A stretch of DNA of 13,992 nucleotides from Allobrachymonas sp. (lineage in GTDB: Bacteria; Pseudomonadota; Gammaproteobacteria; Burkholderiales; Burkholderiaceae): positions 1 to 13,992 of the forward strand of contig JAUMXD010000037.1 in NCBI GenBank assembly GCA_030529305.1, given 5' to 3'. Of the stretch, positions 7,311-13,992 are shown piece by piece (positions within the stretch are counted from its first letter, which is position 1; every line of letters begins with the position of its first letter). The notes below the pieces were generated by a model. That model had not been told where the DNA came from, did no database searches, and saw nothing but the letters and a program-made list of their open reading frames with translations. The translations under genes and the position numbers were made by a program.

Positions 7311-8378
7311 CTACGATTTACTGCGCAGCAAGAAATAAACCAATACAGGGCCACCGATCAATGCCGTAACTGCGCCTACAGGCAATATTACCGGAGCAAA
7401 AAAGCTCTTGGCCACAATATCCGCGATTATCAGCAAAAGCGCTCCAAGCAGAGCAGAAACGGGAATCAGGTAACGCTCATCACCCCCGATAATCAAGCGG
7501 CCAATATGCGGGGCCAGCAAGCCAACGAAACCAATGGAGCCAGTAAAACAAATTACAGAGGCCGTTGCCAAGCATGCCGCGATAATAGATACTATTTTTA
7601 TTTTTTCGACATTCACACCCATCGCTCTCGCATCATCATCCCCCATCTTGATGATATTGATACGAGAGGCCAGCCAAAAAGCCAGCACAAAAAACAACAA
7701 CATCGCCGCCAGAAGATAAGGCAGCTGCCACAAGGCCGCCCGGGTCAAGTCCCCCACCGTCCAAAACAAGGAGTTCCTCAGCGCATCATCCTCCGCAACA
7801 AATTGCAGCAGGGTATTGAGCGAACTGAAAACAAAGGATATGGCGACCCCGCACAATATAATACCCTCGCCAGAAAGGACTCTTTTCTTGTTTGCAAAAA
7901 AAATAACCAGGGCTGGCAGCAAAGAAAATATAAAAGAATTTGCGATTATCGCCCAAACCCCTTCAAAAAAACCGATTTTCAAAATCATGCCCAGCGCCGC
8001 GCCAAAAGCAGCGCTGGAAGAAACGCCAAGGGTATAAGGGCTGGCCAGATGGTTCTTCAGAATAGCCTGCGTCACACAAGCCGACATGCCCAATGTGGCT
8101 CCGGCAACAGCGGCAACCAGCACTCTGGGTATTCGCAGAACCCAGATAATCGTTTCATGTTTCGGCGATATCGCCTCCGGAAAATCAATCCAGCGCGCCG
8201 CTATAATTTTCAGGGTTTGCAGCAATGATATATCTGCTACACCTATCCGCATGGAATAGATCATCAAGGCAATGAGCGCTGGCAAAGCCCCTATGGCCAA
8301 AGCCCTGCGCCTGAACTTAAGCCGCTCAATGGCAATCTTGGCTTGAAGAATATCTTGCTCTTTTACTTCTTCTGCCAT
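7311..8378 (-). CDS. FecCD/BtuC-family ABC transporter permease (iron chelate, heme or corrinoid type)
   Basis: A 355-residue polytopic inner-membrane protein of the FecCD family, which dimerises to form the import channel for siderophores, heme or vitamin B12. Family marks are LGVSSSAAFGAALGM, the SGEGIILCGVAISF helix, GSIGFVGLLAPHIGRLIIG (the GxxGFxGLxxPHxxR motif near the ATPase-coupling region), and a LPVGAVTALIGGPV ending. About 30 charged cytoplasmic residues precede the first helix. The start at 8378 has AGGGG about 9 nt upstream and overlaps the methyltransferase end by 16 bp; an ATG at 8414 would overlap more. A single permease gene implies a homodimer. The composition is AT-rich compared with the flanks (19 G+C of 60 at 7921-7980). 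Confidence 0.93.
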   Translation of the reverse strand: MAEEVKEQDILQAKIAIERLKFRRRALAIGALPALIALMIYSMRIGVADISLLQTLKIIAARWIDFPEAISPKHETIIWVLRIPRVLVAAVAGATLGMSACVTQAILKNHLASPYTLGVSSSAAFGAALGMILKIGFFEGVWAIIANSFIFSLLPALVIFFANKKRVLSGEGIILCGVAISFVFSSLNTLLQFVAEDDALRNSLFWTVGDLTRAALWQLPYLLAAMLLFFVLAFWLASRINIIKMGDDDARAMGVNVEKIKIVSIIAACLATASVICFTGSIGFVGLLAPHIGRLIIGGDERYLIPVSALLGALLLIIADIVAKSFFAPVILPVGAVTALIGGPVLVYFLLRSKS

Positions 8379-9172
8379 ACCAATGCCCCTGTCAATCCAG
8401 TGCGAGAGACACAAATGCTGCCATCCTCTCGTCTTGTTGCAATACCTGATACATAGTTTTTTAAAGCAGGCAGGGATTGTTTGGGCGCAGAGTAAAAATT
8501 TTCATACTCCTCAAGCGCCTCATCCACTGAGGAAAAAATTTTCTCCGAGGCAAAGGGTATATAGCTCAGCTCTGCATGAATTCCCATGTCATAAAGCAAG
8601 TTGAGCAGGATGATGTGATCTGCCATCTGGCAGCCCACTTGCGCACCATGCAGAATATGCTGAACCTCAATTGGCAAGCGCAACTCGGCGGGAACAAATA
8701 GGCACACCCTTTTGCACGCCAGGCGATTCATATTGCCAAGCTGCTGGCGCATATCCATCATGAATAATGAATAGGATGCGACAACCACATCGTGAGGCGC
8801 GATCTGGTTTTGCCTGATCGCTTCATCCCAGCCGTTATGCACATAATTCACATTGCAAATACCTTGCTCGCGCATTCGTTGACGCAGCAAGGCCAGCATC
8901 TTCGCCGAAGGGTCAATGGCCGTTACCGCAGCACTGCGGCGCGCCAAGGGCAAAGTCAGCCTTCCCGAGCCAGGCCCAATCTCAATGATGGTTTCAGATG
9001 CCTGTGGCGCGATGATGTCCAATTGCGAGCAGCTGAGCTGCTCACTGAACCCCTTGCCACATGCTCTCTGGCTCTTTGCTTGTGCATCCCAGAATGCGCC
9101 GCTGTTCAGACGCTGGCGTTGCGTCAAGACCATTTCGCTATTCCACAACAAATTCCAGTCAATCAGGCTCAT
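8363..9172 (-). CDS. Class I SAM-dependent methyltransferase, substrate unknown
   Basis: A 269-residue protein with a Rossmann methyltransferase core. Motif I is IIEIGPGSGRLT (about 62-73), an acidic ribose-binding residue ends strand 2 in AIDPS (D87), and ASYSLFMMDM (about 130-140) fits the post-II/motif IV region. The N-terminus (IDWNLLWNSE and following) is Trp-rich and resembles, from memory, methyltransferases found beside metal/corrinoid ABC transporters in anaerobes. No signal peptide is seen, so it is cytoplasmic. It sits 21 bp after the binding-protein stop and overlaps the permease start, so a shared operon and function are likely. A GTG at 9178 is an equally possible start; neither has a strong ribosome-binding site. 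The substrate (imported chelate, corrinoid or metallophore) is speculation. Confidence 0.85.
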   Translation of the reverse strand: MSLIDWNLLWNSEMVLTQRQRLNSGAFWDAQAKSQRACGKGFSEQLSCSQLDIIAPQASETIIEIGPGSGRLTLPLARRSAAVTAIDPSAKMLALLRQRMREQGICNVNYVHNGWDEAIRQNQIAPHDVVVASYSLFMMDMRQQLGNMNRLACKRVCLFVPAELRLPIEVQHILHGAQVGCQMADHIILLNLLYDMGIHAELSYIPFASEKIFSSVDEALEEYENFYSAPKQSLPALKNYVSGIATRREDGSICVSRTGLTGALVWQKK

Positions 9173-9193
9173 GGTCACAGCGCTTTGTCTTTG

Positions 9194-10585
9194 TCACTTT
9201 GCCGTTGGCGATGGGGCAATAAACACTCCTTTTTTGGACAGATCATAATTCAGACCCATCCAGCGAGAAACGAATTCCTGATGAATTGAAACCGGATCAA
9301 AATCAGCAAACAAGCCGGGATGCATTGCCTTTGCCAGATAAGAAGCTCCCAAAATACCCCCCATGGCATTATTCCTGAAGTCTCCTGCCGTAACATAGGC
9401 ATGATTATTCTTCACCGCCTTCAGATTTTGGAGCAAAGGCAGTTTCTTCATGTTGGCCGCAGCATTTTCCATCGCCTCTGAATCCTCTGCATCATAGCCA
9501 AGAGACGGCTCTCTGGTCTGCCCCCCATATGTATAACGGACGCTGTGGGCAAAAATAAACTCAGGATCTTGTTCCATGATCCACTCCATGCCCACCGTGG
9601 TGCCATATACAGCCCCCTTCCCGCTCCACTCCGGTATTTTTTCTGCTATGGGACGACACCCGGCCAACATGCAAGCCTGCGAAAGAGGATCGATACTGGT
9701 ATAGATGGAAGCTGTTTTGGTTTCACCGTCCTGGAAATAGCGATTATATGAAGTCATCAACACGGCAGGACGTTTTTCTTGAGGCAAGCTCGCTGTGCGC
9801 TGCTTGATATTATCGACCAAGCCCAACAGCCAGTTGGCATAATCATAAGCTCGCTCTTTCTTTCCTACGATATAGCCCGCCTTGATAACACCCTGCATGA
9901 ATTTGGAAGATTGTGGCTCTATGACATTAGGCCAATAAAGGCCAAGAAAAACCACCCTGGTCTGGGGCAAGCTGCTTGCCTTTGTTTCCGTATCCGCAGG
10001 AAAGGTGAAGAGAACATCCAAATCCAGATCCAACACTTTTTCAAAATTTGGATTGGGTGCCATTGCGCCCATATTTGCGATCTCAGATCGCCCAGGGAAG
10101 TAAATATCACGCAAGGCATGGGCGCCGGCATCTACAGCAACCACTCGGTCGGCAACACCCAGAACATTCATCAACTCGGCATTGCTGTGGTATTCAACCC
10201 CTATGCGCCGCACCGGCAAGGGAATCTGCACCTTCTTGCCATTCCCGTCCAGCATCCAGAGAATGTCAGGCTTGTTATCAATGATTTTTTGTATCTGCGC
10301 AAGGTCTGCATCATCAACAACGCCATCCTGATTCGCATCCGAAAAATCGGTTTTCTCTTTCTCGCCCCGAATGATTTGGCGAACAAGATTGATGTCTTCC
10401 TGATCAATATACCAATCCCCGTTGGCATTGCCAAATATTTCCAGCGCATAGCCCTTTCCTAACAGGCTTTTTGTCGCAGAGTCTGTATTGACCGTTTTTT
10501 TGTCTGATGCTTTATTGCAAGCAGACAACGACACCAACATGGCCACAAAAGGCATGAAAAACCAGCGATTGAGTTTACTTCTCAT
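9194..10585 (-). CDS. Periplasmic-binding lipoprotein for an iron/corrinoid-type ABC importer, with an N-terminal paired EF-hand (dockerin-like) module
   Basis: A 463-residue lipoprotein. The signal peptide (MRSKLNRWFFMPFV...) ends in lipobox LSAC with lipidated C23. Residues about 50-104 hold two calcium-loop repeats: NANGDWYIDQED (53-64) and DANQDGVVDDAD (83-94), each followed by a helix (NLVRQII, AQIQKII), the arrangement of type I dockerins. From about 115 (PVRRIGVEYHSN) follows a Peripla_BP_2-like domain of the FecB/BtuF type. The ATG at 10585 is chosen for its AGGAG about 8 nt upstream and the resulting signal peptide; an in-frame start at 10618 is less likely. It presumably delivers the substrate released by the TonB receptor to the permease. 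It is the first gene of the minus-strand unit. The ligand cannot be assigned. Confidence 0.9.
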   Translation of the reverse strand: MRSKLNRWFFMPFVAMLVSLSACNKASDKKTVNTDSATKSLLGKGYALEIFGNANGDWYIDQEDINLVRQIIRGEKEKTDFSDANQDGVVDDADLAQIQKIIDNKPDILWMLDGNGKKVQIPLPVRRIGVEYHSNAELMNVLGVADRVVAVDAGAHALRDIYFPGRSEIANMGAMAPNPNFEKVLDLDLDVLFTFPADTETKASSLPQTRVVFLGLYWPNVIEPQSSKFMQGVIKAGYIVGKKERAYDYANWLLGLVDNIKQRTASLPQEKRPAVLMTSYNRYFQDGETKTASIYTSIDPLSQACMLAGCRPIAEKIPEWSGKGAVYGTTVGMEWIMEQDPEFIFAHSVRYTYGGQTREPSLGYDAEDSEAMENAAANMKKLPLLQNLKAVKNNHAYVTAGDFRNNAMGGILGASYLAKAMHPGLFADFDPVSIHQEFVSRWMGLNYDLSKKGVFIAPSPTAK

Positions 10586-10755
10586 TCCAAAACTCCTGGA
10601 GTCAATTTTCGAGAACACAAAACTGCTTACGTCAAAAAAGGAAGCCGGCGCAACACTTTCTTATGATATATTAAAAAATGCTCATTCAAGCAATGCCTTG
10701 ATGTTATTACCTGCCTGCCACTGCGACTACACGCTCTTTTGAAGGGAAGCGCATC
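10586..10755. promoter_or_regulatory. Divergent control region between binding-protein and TonB-receptor genes
   Basis: This 170-bp region must hold promoters for both arms of the uptake locus. On the minus strand TTGCTT (10693-10688) and TATATC (10670-10665) are 17 bp apart, a weak candidate for the binding-protein operon. On the plus strand TATGAT (10662-10667) is a good -10 but has no matching -35, which would suit an activator-dependent promoter. An AT-rich core (10661-10678) could hold a regulator site, but I could not fit a convincing Fur box. Two short fragments recall cobalamin-riboswitch segments (see findings). Confidence 0.4.
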
Positions 10756-12885
10756 ATGAAAATACAAGCCACTCAAAGAAAACTGGTTGGCAAATGCGTG
10801 TTGGCTGCCGCAGCTTTTTGGCCATTGGGCGGCTGGTCGCAAACCGCTCCGGCGGCAGCATCCAAAGCAGACGCGGAAATCAACGAGCTTCCAATCACAA
10901 GCGTCACGGCAACTCGTACCCATACACCGGCTGAACTGCTGCCGGTCACTGCTCACTCCGTCACCCAGCAAGAAATAGAAGACCAGCCCGTGCAGCAGCG
11001 CAACAATTACGGCGAGCTGCTCATGGGGGTTCCCGGTGTTTATGTGGCTCCGCAAGTGCCGACAGTAGCGCCGTGGGTCAATCTGCGCGGAACCGGCTAT
11101 TTCATCGCGCGCACACTGTACTTGGTTGATGGCTTGCCGGTCACTTCTTCACACATTCCCATGCTCACCAACACCGTCGCCCCTGCAGATATTGCGCGCT
11201 TGGATGTGGTGCTTGGCCCCTCTTCAGCACTTTATGGTGCCAGCGCGTCTGGCGGCGCATTCAATATCGTGACCCGCGATGGACGCAGTTTTCAAGGCAA
11301 GCAAGCGGCGCTCGCCTACGGCTCTTTCAACACCATGCGTGCCAGTGCCACGATAGGCAACAAGTCCGACACTTTTGACTATTATTTTTCATTGACGCAC
11401 GATCAAAGCAAAGGCTACAAAACCAAACCGCTGGAAAACATGCTGGAGCTGTATCGACTCGGCAAAACCAGCTTTTTAAGCGGCGCTTCTATTGAGGACG
11501 AATGGTCACGCAATTTGCGTTTCGCTGGCTCCGTGGGCATCAAGCTTGGCAATGGGCGTTTATCCCTGTCGCACCATCGCTCACACTATACTGTTTCCAG
11601 CGGCCAACCCAATCGCATGGGAGCAGAAGATGCCAAACAAAGTTTGAGCAAACTCCAGTATCAGTTCAAGCCCGCAAGCAATTTGACATTTACCGGAACA
11701 CTGGGTTATCAGGATTTGGATCGCCCAATAACCACCAATGGCGGTCTGAAGCTGGTTGCCGGAAAAGCCCTTCTCAATCCCAAGCCTGTCAGCACAACCT
11801 ACTCGCGCATGACGCGCCGATTGGCAGAGATTCAAACCGACTACAGCCCCGAAAAAAACCACATCATCACTGGCGGCGTGAGCTTTCACCGCGAGCTGCT
11901 TTCAAGCCAACGCGTCAGCGCTACGACGGGCGCCACATTGCGAAGCTCGCGCACCCACACTGATGAGAAGGCTGCCTTTTTGCAATATCAGGGCTTTTTC
12001 ATGAACGAGCGCCTCAGCGTTATCCTGGGCTCACGTTACGACAAGTGGCGGTTTTTCAACGTTTTCAATAGCACTTCAAAGCCTCATCCACCTAAAAACA
12101 GCCTGAGCCGCTCTACGGTAACCTACCGCGCTGCCACAAAATTCAAAATAAACGACCAATACGCCTTGCGCTCATCCATTGGCACGGCCTTCTGGCCCGG
12201 CGATGCATCCTGGATGTTCTCCAGCTCCAGTTCGGGAAACTCTTGGAGCGAAGCCAACCCCAAGCTCAAACCAGAAAAAACCTGGATGATAGACGCAGGC
12301 CTGGAAAGCAATCACCCAAAAAGCGGTTTGCATTTGAATATAACGCCCTACTATGGGCGCATCAAGAATATGCTCAGCTACCGCTATGACCAACACCCCA
12401 CCTTGCCCAATGTGACAATCCGCCGAACCGACAATCTGGCCCAGGCGCGTATTTATGGCCTGGAAGTCAACGGAAAATGGCAAATCAACCCCAAACTGTC
12501 CCTCGCTTCCAGCCTGACTCTCAATCGCTCACGAATCACCGCCGGGTCTGCAAATGTTGGCAATCAAATACGAAATGCTCCCGATCGAATATTCAATCTA
12601 GGCGTACGCTATATTGACCCTTCGCTTTTCAATACCAGCGTAAATTTGCGCACCGTTTCACAACGGTATGCCGATGATGAAAATACACAACTCCCCTACT
12701 ACAAGATGCGCCCCTACGAGTCTCTGGATGCCAAGATTTGGAAAAGCTGGAACCTGGCTGGTGGCAACAAGCTCACTGCCAGCCTTTCCGCAGTGAACCT
12801 GTTGAACAAAAAATATGAAACCCAGCTCAGCTCCATGCATCCAGGCCGCACCTGGATGGCAACAATCTCCATTAATGGGCTTTGA
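10756..12885 (+). CDS. TonB-dependent outer-membrane receptor
   Basis: A 709-residue receptor. A signal peptide of about 28 residues (cleavage near GGWSQ/T) is followed by a possible TonB box in ELPITSVTAT (44-53), a plug domain (about 60-176; LRGTGYFIART, YLVDGLPV, VVLGPSSALYGASASGGAFNIVT), and a 22-strand-type barrel with alternating beta segments to the C-terminus. The region before the end (LSAVNLLNKKYE) is typical of siderophore/cobalamin receptors. The last residue is Leu, where Phe or Trp is usual. AGGGAA lies about 10 nt before the ATG. It is divergent from the binding-protein operon and is followed directly by the ATPase gene. The ligand is unassigned; iron chelate, heme or corrinoid are the candidates by family. 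TonB/ExbBD must be supplied from elsewhere. Confidence 0.94.
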   Translation: MKIQATQRKLVGKCVLAAAAFWPLGGWSQTAPAAASKADAEINELPITSVTATRTHTPAELLPVTAHSVTQQEIEDQPVQQRNNYGELLMGVPGVYVAPQVPTVAPWVNLRGTGYFIARTLYLVDGLPVTSSHIPMLTNTVAPADIARLDVVLGPSSALYGASASGGAFNIVTRDGRSFQGKQAALAYGSFNTMRASATIGNKSDTFDYYFSLTHDQSKGYKTKPLENMLELYRLGKTSFLSGASIEDEWSRNLRFAGSVGIKLGNGRLSLSHHRSHYTVSSGQPNRMGAEDAKQSLSKLQYQFKPASNLTFTGTLGYQDLDRPITTNGGLKLVAGKALLNPKPVSTTYSRMTRRLAEIQTDYSPEKNHIITGGVSFHRELLSSQRVSATTGATLRSSRTHTDEKAAFLQYQGFFMNERLSVILGSRYDKWRFFNVFNSTSKPHPPKNSLSRSTVTYRAATKFKINDQYALRSSIGTAFWPGDASWMFSSSSSGNSWSEANPKLKPEKTWMIDAGLESNHPKSGLHLNITPYYGRIKNMLSYRYDQHPTLPNVTIRRTDNLAQARIYGLEVNGKWQINPKLSLASSLTLNRSRITAGSANVGNQIRNAPDRIFNLGVRYIDPSLFNTSVNLRTVSQRYADDENTQLPYYKMRPYESLDAKIWKSWNLAGGNKLTASLSAVNLLNKKYETQLSSMHPGRTWMATISINGL

Positions 12886-12896
12886 AAAATACAGCC

Positions 12897-13667
12897 ATGA
12901 CAGAATTTGCAATCCAGGTTCAGAGCCTGGGGTTTTCCTATAAAAGCCGGCCTGTTTTGCAATCAGTCGATTTTTCATTGCATTATGGTGAGATGCTGGG
13001 GATACTTGGACCCAACGGCTCCGGCAAAACCACCTTGCTCAAATGCCTCAACCATATGCTCAGGCCACAGCAGGGCGAGATTCATATTTCCGGGCGCAAT
13101 ATCCGCACCATGACGCCACTGGAAGTAGCCCGATCAATCGCCTATGTGCCACAGCAAACATTCAGCCACCCCAGCAATTTGACCGTTTTTGAAGTGGTAT
13201 TGATGGGCAGGCATCCGCACCACAAATGGAACAGCTCACAAAAAGACGAAGAGAAAACCTGGAAAACACTCGAGCAGCTACAACTTGCTGCATTGGCTGC
13301 GCGACCCTTTTCACAATTGAGTGGCGGGCAAAAACAAAAGGTGCTGATTGCCAGGGCTTTGGTGCAAGAAGCCAAAATCCTGCTGCTTGACGAGCCTACC
13401 AGCAGCCTGGACATCAAGCATCAAATGCAAGTCATGTCGATTCTGGAGCACTCGATCTCGACACAAGGGATTGCCGCCTGCACCATCGTACATGATTTGA
13501 ATTTGGCCCTGCGGTTCTGTCAGAACTGCCTGCTCCTGAAAAATGGACAGGCTTTTGCCACAGGAGGCAGCACTCAAATCATCAACTCTCAGAACATCAG
13601 GGAAGTATATGAAGTCGATGTTGCATTAGGACACTGTCACGGCCAATCGCATATCGTGCTTCTATAA
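12897..13667 (+). CDS. FecE/BtuD-family ABC transporter ATP-binding protein
   Basis: A 256-residue ATPase that powers FecCD-type importers. All motifs are present: Walker A GPNGSGKTT (38-46), Q-loop VPQQ (84-87), signature LSGGQKQKV (141-149), Walker B ILLLDE (161-166), D-loop SSLD (169-172) and the switch histidine in IVHD (H199). It starts 11 bp after the receptor stop with an ATG; an in-frame TTG at 12882, overlapping the receptor stop, is an alternative giving five more residues. Neither has a strong ribosome-binding site, so coupling to the receptor is likely. Its permease partner is presumably the one on the other strand at 7311-8378, so the transporter is split between two divergent units. 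Confidence 0.94.
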   Translation: MTEFAIQVQSLGFSYKSRPVLQSVDFSLHYGEMLGILGPNGSGKTTLLKCLNHMLRPQQGEIHISGRNIRTMTPLEVARSIAYVPQQTFSHPSNLTVFEVVLMGRHPHHKWNSSQKDEEKTWKTLEQLQLAALAARPFSQLSGGQKQKVLIARALVQEAKILLLDEPTSSLDIKHQMQVMSILEHSISTQGIAACTIVHDLNLALRFCQNCLLLKNGQAFATGGSTQIINSQNIREVYEVDVALGHCHGQSHIVLL

Positions 13668-13725
13668 ACGCCACACGCTTTTTTAACAAGCAACACCCAC
13701 AGCGCCTCGCACCTGGCCCGCCTGA

Positions 13726-13864
13726 TTAAAACGCCGAATATCCCAAACCATTGCTGCGCACCGTATTTTTATTAACAACAACTGCTTCGCCAATATCCTG
13801 AGCCAGCTGTTCAAATGCTGCAGAGATTGGATACGAACTTGCCGTACGGCGCGTGGCCGTGGTT
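13726..13864 (-). other. Possible gene remnant downstream of hisF
   Basis: On the minus strand, right after the hisF stop, a frame without stops runs to a TAA at 13726-13728. It reads like the end of a real protein (AAFEQLAQDIGEAVVVNKNT, then VRSNGLGYSAF), with no start or ribosome-binding site of its own, and its upstream extension lies inside hisF in another frame. I do not recognise the family. It could be chance coding-like sequence or the 3' tail of a gene truncated when the uptake locus arrived. No good terminator was found in 13668-13864 for either strand. Confidence 0.25.
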
Positions 13865-13992
13865 TTACAAGCGCACGGCAATACCGCGCTCGGCCATGTA
13901 TTGCTTGGCCTGCTGCACGGTGTATTCGCCGTAGTGAAAGATGCTGGCGGCCAGCACGGCATCGGCCCCGCCTTGCTGGATGCCATCGGCCA
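13865..13992 (-). CDS. hisF: Imidazole glycerol phosphate synthase cyclase subunit HisF (C-terminal 41 residues; runs off the window)
   Basis: Only the C-terminus is in the window: [20 protein letters not shown] followed by a short helix and the end [10 protein letters not shown]. The [13 protein letters not shown] segment is the last beta/alpha unit of the HisF barrel, including the second phosphate-binding region. HisF with HisH makes imidazole glycerol phosphate and AICAR from PRFAR. The gene enters from beyond 13992 on the minus strand and stops at TAA (13867-13865). In most betaproteobacteria hisI follows directly; here the uptake locus intervenes. Confidence 0.93.
   Translation of the reverse strand, partial: ADGIQQGGADAVLAASIFHYGEYTVQQAKQYMAERGIAVRL

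Noticed and set aside
6987..8228. Long plus-strand open frame (413 codons) antisense to hisI and the permease
   Set aside because: The translation is rich in Gln, Arg, Asn and His with no domain character, it crosses two well-supported genes, and it has no ribosome-binding site. It is a codon-bias shadow.
10661..10690. Fur box in the AT-rich divergent promoter region
   Set aside because: The AT-rich tract does not give the GATAAT hexamer array in any register I tried; too weak to list as a site.
7306..13679. 7-bp direct repeat ACACGCT near both ends of the uptake locus (7306-7312 and 13673-13679) as a target-site duplication
   Set aside because: A 7-mer match is not unlikely by chance over the lengths compared, the copies are not at clean insertion junctions, and no transposon ends or transposase are present.

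Overview
The window looks like a betaproteobacterial chromosome segment, probably Burkholderiales and Comamonadaceae-like. The reasons are the housekeeping neighbourhood hisF / hisI / hisE / DUF4870-like membrane protein / HIT protein, the serine protease plus Nif3-family pair nearby, and the GC-rich flanking genes. This placement rests on gene order and protein character only; no rRNA or other species marker is present.

Left to right: two tRNA genes on the minus strand (Arg-ACG and a CAU tRNA that looks like Ile2), preceded in transcription by an overlapping nif3-pdxA pair. Divergent from these is a membrane-anchored, single-PDZ DegS-like serine protease, ending in a strong bidirectional terminator shared with the convergent cbpA-cbpM co-chaperone pair. 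Then come a HinT-like HIT protein, a small membrane protein, hisE and hisI, all on the minus strand. The far right edge holds the last 41 residues of HisF, also on the minus strand.

The striking part is 7302 to about 13864. Between hisF and hisI, which are normally adjacent, sits a complete TonB/ABC uptake locus: a lipoprotein substrate-binding protein with a paired EF-hand/dockerin-like module, a class I SAM methyltransferase and a FecCD/BtuC-type permease on the minus strand, diverging from a TonB-dependent outer-membrane receptor and a FecE/BtuD-type ATPase on the plus strand. Together they could carry a ligand from the outer membrane to the cytoplasm, plausibly a siderophore, heme, corrinoid or other metal chelate. 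The energising TonB/ExbBD proteins are not in the window. Parts of the locus are visibly AT-richer than the flanks. The permease ends 9 bp before hisI, so hisI (and perhaps hisE) probably depends on transcription through the uptake operon.

The best candidate for a poorly described system is this uptake locus: an EF-hand-bearing binding protein co-encoded with an embedded methyltransferase, an architecture I associate mainly with methanogens and other anaerobes, here inserted in a histidine operon.
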